A stretch of DNA of 64,000 nt from Amycolatopsis sp. NBC_01480 (GCF_036227205.1 NZ_CP109442.1:3348001-3412000), one strand, 5' to 3'; numbered from the stretch's first letter, positions 1-8,751 are shown. Numbers and translations are program-made. The notes: generated by a model not told the origin, from the letters alone.

Positions 1-680
1 TGCTCGGCGGCGCCGCGGCCTTCGTGCTCCGGACGCCGGACGCGCGGCTGCCCGTCGCGTACCGGCCCAGCGGCAACGTCAAGGAGATCCTGGCGAACCT
101 CTGGGTCTCGCCGCGCCGGCACCCGGACTTCGCCTGGGCGTGGGCCTGCCACTTCATGATCAACCTCGGCAACGCGTTCGGGACGCTGTACCTGCTGTTC
201 TTCCTGAAGGACGCGGTGCACTACCCGAACCCGGACAGCGGGCTGCTGATCATGATGGGCCTCTACGGCGCCGCGCTCGTGGTCGGCGCGGTGCTGGCCG
301 GGCACTTCTCCGACAAGTCCGGGCGCCGCAAGCCGTACGTGCTGGTGTCGTCCGGCGTGATGGCGCTCGCCGCGCTGCTGCTGGTGGTGTGGCAGACCTG
401 GCCGGTGGCGCTCATCGCGTCGCCGCTGCTCGGCGTCGGGTTCGGCATCTACATGGCCGTGGCGCTGGCGATGCTGACGCAGGTGCTGCCGACCGCGCAG
501 GACCGCGCGAAGGACCTCGGCGTGGTGAACATCGCGAACGCGCTGCCGCAGGTGGTGGCCCCGCTGCTGACCACGCTGATCCTGGAGTGGCTCGGCGGGT
601 ATCCGGCGCTGTTCGCGGCCGCGGCGATCGCGACCCTGCTGGCGGGAGCGCTCGTTACCCGGGTCCGCGCGGTTCAGTAA
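1..680 (+). CDS. MFS transporter, C-terminal part (5' end outside window)
   Basis: The reading frame is open from base 3, so this is the 3' portion of a longer gene. The GTG at 24 is only the first start codon in the visible part. About 225 residues are visible, with roughly six hydrophobic helices. The loop motif HFSDKSGRRKPYV matches the G-x3-D-x2-G-RRK cytoplasmic loop of the major facilitator superfamily. This corresponds to the second six-helix half of a sugar- or drug-type permease that drives transport with a cation gradient. The substrate cannot be told without the N-terminal half. A hairpin at 711-762 probably ends its transcript. Confidence 0.85.
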   Translation, partial: LGGAAAFVLRTPDARLPVAYRPSGNVKEILANLWVSPRRHPDFAWAWACHFMINLGNAFGTLYLLFFLKDAVHYPNPDSGLLIMMGLYGAALVVGAVLAGHFSDKSGRRKPYVLVSSGVMALAALLLVVWQTWPVALIASPLLGVGFGIYMAVALAMLTQVLPTAQDRAKDLGVVNIANALPQVVAPLLTTLILEWLGGYPALFAAAAIATLLAGALVTRVRAVQ

Positions 681-710
681 TCACCGACCGGGGAAATGAC
701 GGAAGTGGAA

Positions 711-762
711 CCGCGGACCGGTGCCGGTCGGGGGAGGGGAGTGCAACGGCACCGGTCCGCGG
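711..762 (+). terminator. Hairpin after the MFS gene
   Basis: Positions 711-725 and 748-762 form a perfect 15-bp GC-rich inverted repeat, with one further G-C pair towards a loop of about 20 nt. It starts 30 bp after the MFS stop. There is no U-run, as is usual for high-GC actinomycete terminators. Between this hairpin and the next one (884-932) I see no gene, only a short AT-rich patch near 845-875. Confidence 0.6.
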
Positions 763-883
763 AGTCATGGGTCGCAGCCAGCAACTTCGCCAGGCCTCGA
801 TGATCTTCAACCTAGCGGCGGATTTCGTGGTTCGCTAGGCCTTCCGATGATAATTTTCGATTAATCGCGCAGAGATTTGGGTA

Positions 884-932
884 CCGCGGGCTGGTTCGTC
901 GCGCTCGGGGGGACGGACGAACCAGCCCGCGG
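884..932 (-). terminator. Hairpin terminating the 1840-1006 minus-strand pair
   Basis: A perfect 17-bp inverted repeat (884-900 and 916-932) with a 15-nt loop lies 74 bp beyond the stop of the minus-strand gene ending at 1006. Read on the minus strand it is followed within about 10 nt by an A/T-rich stretch, consistent with intrinsic termination. Confidence 0.65.
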
Positions 933-1005
933 CTCAGGCGAGGGTGCCGCGGCGGCCGGCCCGAAGGGGCAATCGGCCCGGGCCGCGCGCTCGCCGGTCT
1001 GCGGG

Positions 1006-1431
1006 TCAGGCCGTGACGGCCCGGGGGGTGACCAGCGCGTGCCGGCCGGTGGTCTCGGCGGGGCTCGGCGGCCCGGCCCGGCGGGTCTGGCCGGGCACCG
1101 GGCTCGTGCGCCGGGCGGCGCGCCGGTCCTCCGCCGACATCGGGGCCTGCTGCGGGGCGAGCCCGCCGGCCACCAGGTGCTCGTGCGCGACCTGCCAGAC
1201 CGAGCACGGCGCCTTGCAGCGGTGCCAGCGGGTGGAGCAGGTCGGGCAGTCGCCGCGCTCGTCCGGGTCGTGCGCCTGCAGCATCGAGCGCCAGGCCTCG
1301 GTCAGGCGGGGGAGTTCGGAGCGGGCCACCGAGACGAGCGACTGGGCGTCGGCGCGGGTGGCCAGGTCGGACAGCATGTCGAGGCGTTCCCAGACCGCAT
1401 TGCGGAGGACCTGCCCGAGTACCTGATCCAT
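1006..1431 (-). CDS. Small Cys-rich hypothetical protein
   Basis: 141 residues. I chose the ATG at 1431, 13 bp after the upstream gene's stop; the open frame extends to 1548 but that part overlaps the upstream gene. The N-terminal ~60 residues look helical. The middle holds a compact cysteine/histidine motif (CPTCSTRWHRCKAPC, then HEHL) that could bind zinc. The C-terminal ~45 residues are basic and proline-rich and probably disordered. The protein pairs with the gene at 1445-1840, and both are divergent from the HTH-TPR regulator at 2109. I do not recognise a named family; the metal site is inferred from residue spacing only. Confidence 0.7.
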   Translation of the reverse strand: MDQVLGQVLRNAVWERLDMLSDLATRADAQSLVSVARSELPRLTEAWRSMLQAHDPDERGDCPTCSTRWHRCKAPCSVWQVAHEHLVAGGLAPQQAPMSAEDRRAARRTSPVPGQTRRAGPPSPAETTGRHALVTPRAVTA

Positions 1432-1444
1432 GGAGAGCTCACCG

Positions 1445-1840
1445 TTACCTTTCCGCCATTTTGGCGGCTTCGTTGAGTGCGGCCCTGAGCTGGCCGAGCT
1501 GACCGGACGTGAGGCGGGCCGTCTCGCCGGGGGGCGAGACCACCACAACCTGGTTGTCCTCGACGAACACCGTCACCGCGCGCTCGCGGCTGATGAGGTC
1601 GCCGCACTGCACGCGCCACACCAGCTGGCCGCCCTCGTAGTGACGGACGCCTGCGGTGCGGGGGTCGGCCGCGGCGGACGGGGTGACCGGACGGGTCACC
1701 GTGGCGACTCCCTGGCCTCCCGCGGGGCCGGGCCGCACGGGGCGCATCGCGGTCCCGGCATGTCCTCCTGCGAGCGAGTCCACGAACTCCACTGGCCCTC
1801 CACCGCTCTCTCGTCCGCGTGCACCTTGCGGGATGCACAT
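1445..1840 (-). CDS. Hypothetical protein, partner of the Cys-rich protein
   Basis: Up to 131 residues and the first gene of a two-gene minus-strand unit. The conserved-looking part is the C-terminal ~70 residues: a short beta-rich stretch (YEGGQLVWRVQCGDLI, then AVTVFVEDNQVVVVSPP) followed by an amphipathic helix. The start is uncertain. The ATG at 1840 gives the longest product, while GTG and ATG codons up to about 48 bases inside sit near GGAGGG or AGGAGG sequences and could be the true start. No family assigned. The conserved divergent arrangement with a regulator suggests a regulatory or sensing role, but this is inference. Confidence 0.65.
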   Translation of the reverse strand: MCIPQGARGRESGGGPVEFVDSLAGGHAGTAMRPVRPGPAGGQGVATVTRPVTPSAAADPRTAGVRHYEGGQLVWRVQCGDLISRERAVTVFVEDNQVVVVSPPGETARLTSGQLGQLRAALNEAAKMAER

Positions 1841-1995
1841 CCACGTCGTGCCTGTAGCTCGGTTTTCGTAGCTCTCCGTGATCGCGGCCGGTGTCCGGCC
1901 GGTGACGGAGATCTGACAACTACAGTGAGGTGAAAGCGAGTGCGATAGAAGGTCGAAACCGCGTCATAGCGGTGACCGGGCAGGGTTCCACGGTA

Positions 1996-2041
1996 AGCGG
2001 TCAGTGGACTTCGGCCGGGCCGATCAGACCCGCTGACCGCT
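1996..2041. promoter_or_regulatory. Inverted repeat in the divergent promoter region
   Basis: AGCGGTCAG (1996-2004) and CTGACCGCT (2033-2041) are perfect 9-bp arms 28 nt apart, in the 268-bp gap between the divergent genes at 1840 and 2109. It could be an operator for the adjacent HTH protein. It could equally be a chance repeat in GC-rich DNA. Confidence 0.3.
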
Positions 2042-2108
2042 CGTTTCCCATGGTTCTCACGGTGTGCTTAGGCTGTTTTCGACGCCCGACGGATGGTGAG
2101 GGGTCGCA

Positions 2109-3491
2109 ATGGACGCCAGTACTGGCGGCAACGGATCCGGTGCCGGCAACCCGGTGCCCCCGGACGCCTGGGAGCAGGCCGATATGCGCGCGGCGCTGGC
2201 CTCCCGGGAGGTCAGCGCGGTCTATCGCCTGTTGCGCAAGCACGGTGTTTCGCAGCGGCAGATCGCCGCGATGACCGGCCAATCGCAGTCCGAGGTGTCG
2301 GAGATCCTCAAGGGTCGGCAGGTCATGGCCTACGACGTGCTCACGAGAATCGCCGACGGCCTGGGTGTCCCCCGTGGATACATGGGTCTCGCGTACGACG
2401 AGACCACGGCGATACGGGTCGTCGGTTCGTCCGGCGGCCGGCAGGCTGAGGAGGACGAGTCCGTGAAGCGACGGAGGTTCCTCGCGCACGCCGCCCAGGT
2501 CACGATGGGTGCGGCGGTGTTCGGTCCGGAATCAGGGACGTGGTCGTCGGGCCCGGCGCGGACGCCGGCCCCCGGGCGCATCGGGATGACCGACGTGCGC
2601 CAGGTGGAGGCGGCGACCAGAGCGCTGCGCTCCCTCGACTACCAGTACGGCGGCGGTTTCTGCCGCGACGCCGTGGTGGCGCAGCTGTCCTGGGGACAGC
2701 AGATGCTGGAGTCGAACTCGACCGAGCTGGTGAAGTCGCGCCTGTTCGTCGCGCTCGCGGACCTGCACAGCCTGGCCGGCTGGACCTCGTTCGACACCGG
2801 CCTGATGGACTCCGCCCGCGGGCACTTCGCGAACGCGCTCGACCTGGCGAAACAGGGCGACAGCCACCCGCTGGTGGCCAACGTGCTGTACCGGATGGGC
2901 CGCGTCTACCTGCACCAGGACGCGGCGAACGACGCGCTGAAGCTGTTCCAGCTGGGCCAGATCGCGGCACAGGAATCGGGCTCCGAGCTGGCCGTCGCCG
3001 TGCTCTGCGCCAACGAGGCCTGGGCGTACGCGCTGATGGGCAACGAGGACCAGGCGATGAAGCTGCTCGGCCGGAGCAAGGACGAGTTCGCCCGCGCCGA
3101 CCTGGCGAACGCCGAGTCCTGGGTCAAGTTCTTCAACGAGACCGACGTCTACGCGATGACCGGCACCGTGCACACGGTGCTCGCGCAGAAGAACGTCGAG
3201 CACACGAAGTACGCGATCCCGGCGCTGACCAGGGCGGTCGAGTCGTACACCGACGACATGGCCCGCAGCAAGGCGTTCATGCTGAGCGCGCTGGCCACGA
3301 ACCACCTGCTGGACGGCGACATCGACCACGGCGTGAAGGTCGGCGGCAAGGCCATCGACTGCGCGGAGAGCATCAAGTCCGAGCGGGTCAAGGACCGGAT
3401 GCGCCCGCTGCAGGCCGAGGCCGAGCGGCGGCGCAACAACGTCGACGCCCGTGACCTGGCCGACCGGCTCAAGATCTTCTACGCCGCCTGA
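2109..3491 (+). CDS. HTH (XRE-type) / TPR transcriptional regulator
   Basis: 460 residues. ATG with GGTGAGGGG seven bases upstream. Residues ~35-95 form a lambda-repressor-type helix-turn-helix (HGVSQRQIAAMTGQSQSEVSE). Residues ~190-450 are helical repeats of tetratricopeptide type (LYRMGRVYLHQDAANDALKLF and similar), normally a protein or peptide interaction surface. Between them lies KRRRFLAHAAQVTMGAA, a basic then hydrophobic segment. HTH-TPR proteins are common actinomycete regulators of development and secondary metabolism; the target genes here are unknown. It is transcribed away from the small Cys-rich pair and followed 26 bp later by the phosphotransferase-like gene. Confidence 0.88.
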   Translation: MDASTGGNGSGAGNPVPPDAWEQADMRAALASREVSAVYRLLRKHGVSQRQIAAMTGQSQSEVSEILKGRQVMAYDVLTRIADGLGVPRGYMGLAYDETTAIRVVGSSGGRQAEEDESVKRRRFLAHAAQVTMGAAVFGPESGTWSSGPARTPAPGRIGMTDVRQVEAATRALRSLDYQYGGGFCRDAVVAQLSWGQQMLESNSTELVKSRLFVALADLHSLAGWTSFDTGLMDSARGHFANALDLAKQGDSHPLVANVLYRMGRVYLHQDAANDALKLFQLGQIAAQESGSELAVAVLCANEAWAYALMGNEDQAMKLLGRSKDEFARADLANAESWVKFFNETDVYAMTGTVHTVLAQKNVEHTKYAIPALTRAVESYTDDMARSKAFMLSALATNHLLDGDIDHGVKVGGKAIDCAESIKSERVKDRMRPLQAEAERRRNNVDARDLADRLKIFYAA

Positions 3492-3517
3492 GGTCGCCGA
3501 GTCCCGCTGAGGCCTTT

Positions 3518-4405
3518 GTGGACGGCCGGTTCACCTCAGTCAAGCTGCGCGAGGCGCTGGCCGAGACGTGTGCCCAGCTCGGGCTCGACCCGGTCGGCGC
3601 GCGGTTGCTGCGGTTCACCAACAACGCGGTGTACGCGCTGGTCACGGCCCCGGTGGTGGTCCGGATCGTGGGCTCGACGCGGCTGCGGCACCGGGTGCAC
3701 ACGGTGGTCCGCGTGGCCGAGCACTTCGCCCGCCACGGCATCCCCGCGATCCGGCTGCTGGACGGCGTCGAGCAGCCCATGCACGTCGGCGAGCACCTGG
3801 TCACGGTGTGGCGGGAGGTGCCGTCGGTCGGCCGCCCGCCCTCTCCCGCGGACCTCGCCGGCCTGCTGCGCCAGGTCCACGCGCTGCCGCCGCCCGAGGG
3901 CCTGGCCGAGTGGGCGCCGTTCGACGCGGTGCGGGCGCGGGTTTCCGAGGCGGAGGAGCTGGCCGACGGCGACCGGCGGTTCCTGCTGGAGCGCTGCGCC
4001 GAGGCCGAGGCGGCCCTCGGCGACCTGGATTTCCCGCTGGCCAGGGGTTTTGTCCACGGCGACGCGTACCCGGGCAACGTCATCCCCGGCCCGGACGGCC
4101 CGGTGCTGTGCGACTTCGACTCCTCGTGCGTCGGCCCGCCGGAGTGGGACCTGACGCCGCTGGCCGTCGGCCGCGAGCGGTTCGGGGACCCGCCGAGCGG
4201 TTACCAGGAGTTTTCCCGGGCCTATGGCTTCGACGTCACGGCCTGGCCCGGGTTCTCCGTGCTGCGGGCCGTGCGGGAGCTGAAACTGACCACCAGCGTG
4301 CTGCCGATCCTGCGCAGTCACCCGCAGGTCGCCGCCGAGCTGCACCGGCGGCTGGACGACCTCCGGCACGGCCGCACCGACGTCCGGTGGTCTCGCTACC
4401 GGTGA
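3518..4405 (+). CDS. Aminoglycoside phosphotransferase-family protein
   Basis: 295 residues with a GTG start. It belongs to the APH/choline-kinase fold: the catalytic loop is FVHGDAYPGNVI (Asp and Asn of the Brenner-type motif) and the metal-binding Asp is in VLCDFDSSC. The N-terminal lobe carries the VVVRIVGS strand. These enzymes phosphorylate small hydroxyl compounds with ATP or GTP; the substrate is not predictable, and resistance should not be assumed. It lies 26 bp after the HTH-TPR regulator and could be co-transcribed. The 271 bp to the convergent copD hold no gene that I can support. Confidence 0.85.
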   Translation: MDGRFTSVKLREALAETCAQLGLDPVGARLLRFTNNAVYALVTAPVVVRIVGSTRLRHRVHTVVRVAEHFARHGIPAIRLLDGVEQPMHVGEHLVTVWREVPSVGRPPSPADLAGLLRQVHALPPPEGLAEWAPFDAVRARVSEAEELADGDRRFLLERCAEAEAALGDLDFPLARGFVHGDAYPGNVIPGPDGPVLCDFDSSCVGPPEWDLTPLAVGRERFGDPPSGYQEFSRAYGFDVTAWPGFSVLRAVRELKLTTSVLPILRSHPQVAAELHRRLDDLRHGRTDVRWSRYR

Positions 4406-4676
4406 GCGTTACCCGCCCTCGACCAGGGCGCCGGTGCTGTTCCGATGATCGGGATCGAGTGACCTGGGACACATGCCAGGGATTTTGCACGTGCATTCGC
4501 CGCCTGCAGATGACCGCTTGTCGCTTGCCCGGTACCCCCTGACCAGGTGCGTCTCCGAGTAGAGAATTCGGTCCAACGGGTCGCCTCGGATGGCTTACTG
4601 CTAATCCCACAGTGCAAATTGCAGCTACTCGACGTCACTGCCAGCCGTTTTGTCACCCGGCGGATCGCCGCGGGAC

Positions 4677-5705
4677 TCAGGAGACGGTGACGGGCGCGCG
4701 CGTCAGTACGACGGCGAAGCCGAACGCCAGGCCCATCACCGTCACCTCGAGCGTCGCCCAGGAGGCGATCGCCGTGCGGTTGTGGCGGAGGATCTGCGGC
4801 ATCAGCCGCCAGCGCAGGTGCGCGCCGAGCAGCGCGATCACGCCGGTGCAGAGCAGTTTCAGCAGCATCAGCCGGCCGTACGGCGTGGTGAAGACGCCGG
4901 CCCAGAAGCCGATGGTGGGGTTCGCGAGGATCTCGACGCCGCCGTTGAACAGGCCGGTGACCGCCGAGATGATCAGGCAGAGCGTGGCCAGTTTCGAGAA
5001 CCGCGGGAGCGCGTACGCGAGCAGCGTGCGATTCGAGGCGAGCAGCACGGTCATCGCGCCGAGGCCGCCGCACCAGGCGACCGCGCTCATCACGTGCAGC
5101 TCCATCGAGATCATCGTGTAGTCGTGGTAGCTCCAGTTCGACGCGTGGCCGGTCACCGGCAGCGGCAGCAGCGCGAACAGGCCGACGCCGACGCGTACCT
5201 CGGCCGGCACCTTCTCGCCCTGGCGCAGCGCGACGAACCCGAGCACGGCGTGCAGCAACGCCAGCACCGCGACGATCACCAGCGCCTTCCCGGCGCCGAC
5301 TTCGGCGATGTACGTGCCGATGTCGGACGCCGTCAGCGTCGGCGAGCCGGGCTTGTACTCGGCGGTCTGGAGGATGAGCGCCACCACCGCGCTGGCCGAC
5401 CAGACCAGCGCGGCGGCGACCGCGGCGGGGCGCGCCCGCCGCAGCACCGGCTCGGTGAGGTTCGGCCGGTCGTAGCCGACCAGCACGGAAAGCAGTGCCA
5501 GCCCGATCGTCGCGACGGCCGAAAGATCCAGCAGCACGCGCACGATCGGGATGGCGGTCGAGACCACCGCGCTGGGCTCCACCACACCCGGGATGGGTGC
5601 CGACGCGCTCAGCGCGACGCCGATCAGGGCGCCCAGCAGCCCGGCCGTGACCACGCACAGCAGCGTGATCCAGCGGACGTTCGCGGTGGTCTCGGCCTGG
5701 GTCAC
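4677..5705 (-). CDS. copD: CopD/YcnJ-type copper transport membrane protein
   Basis: 342 residues with about eight transmembrane helices. The frame starts at a GTG inside the copC stop (GTGA overlap), so the two are translationally coupled. It matches the CopD domain seen in PcoD/CopD and the membrane half of Bacillus YcnJ; the region HASNWSYHDYTMISMELH carries clustered His residues for metal handling. CopD proteins move copper across the cytoplasmic membrane, handed over by periplasmic or extracellular CopC. It is the last gene of the minus-strand copper unit ycnI-copC-copD. No CsoR- or YcnK-like regulator lies beside it. Confidence 0.88.
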   Translation of the reverse strand: MTQAETTANVRWITLLCVVTAGLLGALIGVALSASAPIPGVVEPSAVVSTAIPIVRVLLDLSAVATIGLALLSVLVGYDRPNLTEPVLRRARPAAVAAALVWSASAVVALILQTAEYKPGSPTLTASDIGTYIAEVGAGKALVIVAVLALLHAVLGFVALRQGEKVPAEVRVGVGLFALLPLPVTGHASNWSYHDYTMISMELHVMSAVAWCGGLGAMTVLLASNRTLLAYALPRFSKLATLCLIISAVTGLFNGGVEILANPTIGFWAGVFTTPYGRLMLLKLLCTGVIALLGAHLRWRLMPQILRHNRTAIASWATLEVTVMGLAFGFAVVLTRAPVTVS

Positions 5706-6265
5706 TGCTTCGTCTTCTCCTGCCCCGGCTCACGCCCGCCCGTGCGGAGCGCGACGGTGAGGCCGATCGCCAGCAGGACCACCGCGCCGGCGATCCAGAC
5801 CCAGATCGGGATCCCGGTCGAGGACGACGTGGACGAAGACGCGGCCGCGGGCGCACCGGCGGCCTTCGCCGCGTCGACGCTCGCCGGCGTGCCGGTGCCG
5901 GCCGTGGTGAGCGTGAACGGGATCTCGCCCGAGACCGGGTGCCCGTCGGCCGACAGGATCCGGTAGCCGACGGTGTACTTGCCGGCCGGGCCGAGCGGCC
6001 GAAGCGGCGCGCTGATCACGTTGTTCTGCACCGTCACCGGGCCCTCGGCCCACTGGCCGCCGCTGGGCCCGGTCACCGCGATCTGGTTGACGTCGGCATT
6101 CTGCACGTACTGGTCGAAGGTCAGGGTGATCTTCGACGGCCCGGTGGCGACGGACGCGCCGTTCGCCGGGTCCGAGCTGATCAGCACGTTGTGCGCCAGC
6201 GCCGGGGTGGCCGTGGCCAGCAGGGCCACCCCGGTGATCGCCAGCGCGAGGAGCGCTTTCCGCAT
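5702..6265 (-). CDS. copC: CopC-domain copper-binding protein, membrane-anchored
   Basis: 187 residues. A signal peptide of ~24 residues ends in ATPALA, so the mature protein begins HNVLISSDP, with the N-terminal histidine that coordinates Cu(II) in CopC proteins. The CopC beta-barrel spans ~25-122 and includes DGHPVSGEIPFTL with the second copper His. A Ser/Ala linker and one C-terminal transmembrane helix (~155-175) follow, so it is anchored outside the membrane. TAATG overlap with ycnI upstream and GTGA overlap with copD downstream show a tightly coupled operon. Confidence 0.92.
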   Translation of the reverse strand: MRKALLALAITGVALLATATPALAHNVLISSDPANGASVATGPSKITLTFDQYVQNADVNQIAVTGPSGGQWAEGPVTVQNNVISAPLRPLGPAGKYTVGYRILSADGHPVSGEIPFTLTTAGTGTPASVDAAKAAGAPAAASSSTSSSTGIPIWVWIAGAVVLLAIGLTVALRTGGREPGQEKTKQ

Positions 6266-7032
6266 TACTCGTTTCCTTCGGTCTTTCCGGGCGTCGCGGC
6301 GGCGGGCCGGCGCGAGCGCAGGACCGCGCCCGCCCCGACGCCGAGCCCGAGCGCGCCGACGATGAGCCCGGCGCCGCCGAGCCAGCGGGCCGTGGTGTCC
6401 GAAGTGGACGGTGCCGCTTCGGCGTCACTGGTGGTGGCGGTCATGGCGGCGTGGTCACCGTCGCCGCTCGCCGCCGCGGCGAGCTTGACGACCGGCGCCG
6501 GGTGCTCGGGCTCCTCGCCGTTCGCGGGCGTCGGCTGGTTCCACTGGACCACCTTGCCATCCTCGTAGGTCTGGATGGCGGGGAACTCGAGCTGGTCGAC
6601 GTTCGAGGGCAGCGGCCCGGCGCTGATCTCGAACTCCTGGAACTCCGTGGAGCCGGCGGCGATCTTGCTGCCGGGCTGCGCGGTCCAGACCACCTTGGTG
6701 ACGGCCTTGGTGATCTTCGTGCCGGACGCCGTGGTCACCGGCTGCGCCAGCGGCGAGGTGGTGACCTCCGCGGTCCAGCCGGGGATCGGCTTGGTGCGCA
6801 GGCTGCCGATGCCGTACTCCGGCTTGAGGTCGACCTCGACCTTGATGGTGCCGGCGTTGGCTTCTTCGTTGGGCACGCGGAAGAAGATCGCGCCGTAGCC
6901 GCCCTTGGTGGGCTGGGCGCCGTAGACGTTCGCGGTGACGTGGGCCGACGCGATGCCCGCGCCGAGCAGGCCGGCGGCGCCGACGGTGGCGGCGAGCACT
7001 CCGGCGCGCTGGAGAACGTGATGACGGGACAC
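6265..7032 (-). CDS. ycnI: YcnI family (DUF1775) copper-binding protein
   Basis: 255 residues. The signal peptide ends GAGIASA, leaving HVTANVYGA at the mature N-terminus; this terminal His is the copper ligand in YcnI. The DUF1775 beta-sandwich covers ~31-180 (FFRVPNEEA, PGWTAEV and IQTYEDGKVVQWNQP are typical), followed by a disordered linker and a C-terminal helix (~222-242). It works outside the cell as a copper chaperone next to CopC/CopD. The ATG at 7032 follows an 87-bp gap from the upstream membrane protein, so co-transcription with it is possible. Confidence 0.92.
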   Translation of the reverse strand: MSRHHVLQRAGVLAATVGAAGLLGAGIASAHVTANVYGAQPTKGGYGAIFFRVPNEEANAGTIKVEVDLKPEYGIGSLRTKPIPGWTAEVTTSPLAQPVTTASGTKITKAVTKVVWTAQPGSKIAAGSTEFQEFEISAGPLPSNVDQLEFPAIQTYEDGKVVQWNQPTPANGEEPEHPAPVVKLAAAASGDGDHAAMTATTSDAEAAPSTSDTTARWLGGAGLIVGALGLGVGAGAVLRSRRPAAATPGKTEGNE

Positions 7033-7119
7033 AACTGCTCCTGAACAGGATCATCCGGCGGAGGACAAGGCTCCGCTGGAAAAGGATTGGGCCGTTACAA
7101 GGCTTGGGGGATCTGGGGT

Positions 7120-7665
7120 TCAGGAGAGAACAGGCGGCCCGCGACGGCCGTGGACGCGCCTGAGCTCCAGGCGCAGCAACGCGACGGCCCGGGCGGGCGG
7201 CGGCGGAATCGGGGCCGGCGCCGCGGCGGGCACCGGCAGCGCCCGGGTGAGCAGCGGCAGGAACGCGCGCACCACGTGCAGCACGGCGAGCAGCATCCGG
7301 TCGGCCCGTGCCAGCAGCAGCGCGGTGAGCAGCGTGGCGACGGCGTGCGACGCGGTCATCGCCCAGCCGCCGGACCAGCCGGTGGCCGGGGGCATCTCGT
7401 GCGCGGCCAGCACGGTGAGCACGAGGTGCATCACCAATTGCCCGGCGCCGAGGACGACCAGGGTGGCGACCGGGCCGCGGGCCTTGCCGGCCAGCGCGGT
7501 GGCCGTCCAGCCGAGCAGGCCGGTCAGCAACAGGGTCAGCGCGGCGTCCGGGACGCCCCCGTCGGCGACCGCGTGCGCGGTCACGGCGAGGGTGCCCGAG
7601 CTGACGGCGAGCAGCCCGCCACGGACAGCGGCGAGCGCGCCACGGTGCCGGGTCGGGGAACTCAC
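7120..7665 (-). CDS. Multi-pass membrane protein upstream of the copper operon
   Basis: 181 residues with a GTG start. About four hydrophobic helices (~14-150), with His and Met in or near them (QLVMHLVLTVLAAHEMPP), followed by a proline-rich and basic C-terminus. The same strand, the 87-bp distance and the metal-type side chains suggest a role in copper handling with ycnI-copC-copD. I do not recognise a named domain, so the functional link is inference. Confidence 0.72.
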   Translation of the reverse strand: MSSPTRHRGALAAVRGGLLAVSSGTLAVTAHAVADGGVPDAALTLLLTGLLGWTATALAGKARGPVATLVVLGAGQLVMHLVLTVLAAHEMPPATGWSGGWAMTASHAVATLLTALLLARADRMLLAVLHVVRAFLPLLTRALPVPAAAPAPIPPPPARAVALLRLELRRVHGRRGPPVLS

Positions 7666-8103
7666 CGGGGCAGCTTATCGACACGACCCCAGGTGATCGA
7701 GCGCTCTCGCCTGGTGAGCACGGACCCGGGCAAAAGGTGACAGTGTGTGCGCGAATGCCTTCGCAGCATTACGAAATTCGGCGAGATGGCCGGTCGTCTC
7801 AAATCGTTGCCCTTTTTGCGCGAAAACACTTCACGATCGGGAGAAACCCGTGGAAAACGGTGGTGGCGGCAAGGGAAAACCGGGTCCACGAACGCGTGGA
7901 AACCGATTTCGATCAGGTAAAACAGCCCGGCCAGGGCCCTGGCGCCGGTTGCCGATAGTCCCGGGATGCGGAACGGTGGTCGGACCAACAGCACCAGGGA
8001 GGTTTCAACCGCATTCGTTCCGGGTAGTCACCCAGCCGGTTGATGAGCTACTCCGAACGGGTGATTTCGGGGGTCCTCACATGCGGCAGGAGAACGAATA
8101 CGG
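7666..8103. other. Intergenic region upstream of the osmoprotectant importer
   Basis: 438 bp separating two divergent genes. It is clearly less GC-rich than its surroundings between ~7740 and 7925. It contains small inverted repeats (for example CCACG-aacg-CGTGG at 7886-7899). Open frames crossing it lack ribosome-binding sites and continue into neighbouring genes, so I support no gene here. It probably carries the promoter and control sites of the importer operon starting at 8104. Confidence 0.5.
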
Positions 8104-8751
8104 ATGAACCTCTTCGAGTACATCTCGGACCGGGCGAGCAAGCTGTGGCTGGAGGCCTACCTCCACACCAGCATGGTGGTGCAGTGCACGATCCTCGCCG
8201 CGGTCCTCGGCGTGCTGATCGGCATCGTCGTGTACCGCAGCCCGATCGGCTCAGCGCTGGCCACGGCGCTGGCCAGCACGATCCTCACGGTCCCTTCTTT
8301 CGCCCTGCTGGGGCTGCTGATCCCGCTTTCGGGACTCGGCTCCACCACCGCCGTCATCGCGCTGGTGCTCTACGGCCTGCTGCCGATCGTGCGGAACACG
8401 ATCGTCGGGCTCGACGGCGTGGACCCGGCGATCACCGACGCCGCCCGCGGCATCGGCATGGGTCGGCTCAGCGTGCTCACGCGCGTGGAGCTGCGCCTGG
8501 CCTGGCCCGCGATCCTCACCGGCATGCGGGTGTCCACCCAGATGCTGATGGGCATCGCGGTGATCGCGGCCTACGCGAAGGGCCCCGGCCTCGGTGCCGA
8601 GGTCTTCTCCGGGCTGACCAACGCGGGCAGCGCGAACTCTCTGAACCAGGCCCTCACGGGCACCGTCGGCGTTGTGATCCTCGCGCTCATCCTCGACGGC
8701 ATCTATGTCCTGATCAAGCGATTGACCATCTCGAGGGGTGTCCGTGGCTGA
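8104..8751 (+). CDS. Osmoprotectant ABC transporter permease (OpuCB/ProW-like)
   Basis: 215 residues, about five to six helices. It carries the binding-protein-dependent permease signature IGMGRLSVLTRVELRLAWP, the EAA loop that contacts the ATPase. It resembles permeases for glycine betaine, choline and carnitine. AGGAG lies 11 bp before the ATG. First of four overlapping genes (permease, ATPase, permease, binding lipoprotein), the standard OpuC layout with two different permeases. It overlaps the ATPase gene by 8 bp. Confidence 0.9.
   Translation: MNLFEYISDRASKLWLEAYLHTSMVVQCTILAAVLGVLIGIVVYRSPIGSALATALASTILTVPSFALLGLLIPLSGLGSTTAVIALVLYGLLPIVRNTIVGLDGVDPAITDAARGIGMGRLSVLTRVELRLAWPAILTGMRVSTQMLMGIAVIAAYAKGPGLGAEVFSGLTNAGSANSLNQALTGTVGVVILALILDGIYVLIKRLTISRGVRG

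Noticed and set aside
3518..4405. Aminoglycoside resistance gene
   Set aside because: Only the general kinase-fold motifs are present; the family has many non-resistance members, so no drug is assigned.
4396..5856. Long minus frame covering copD and the convergent gap
   Set aside because: It overlaps copD in another frame and is Arg-rich; there is no evidence for a gene in the 4406-4676 gap.
7662..7994. Minus-strand frame of 110 codons upstream of the importer
   Set aside because: It runs into the neighbouring gene start, has no RBS and no protein-like pattern; the region reads better as a promoter.
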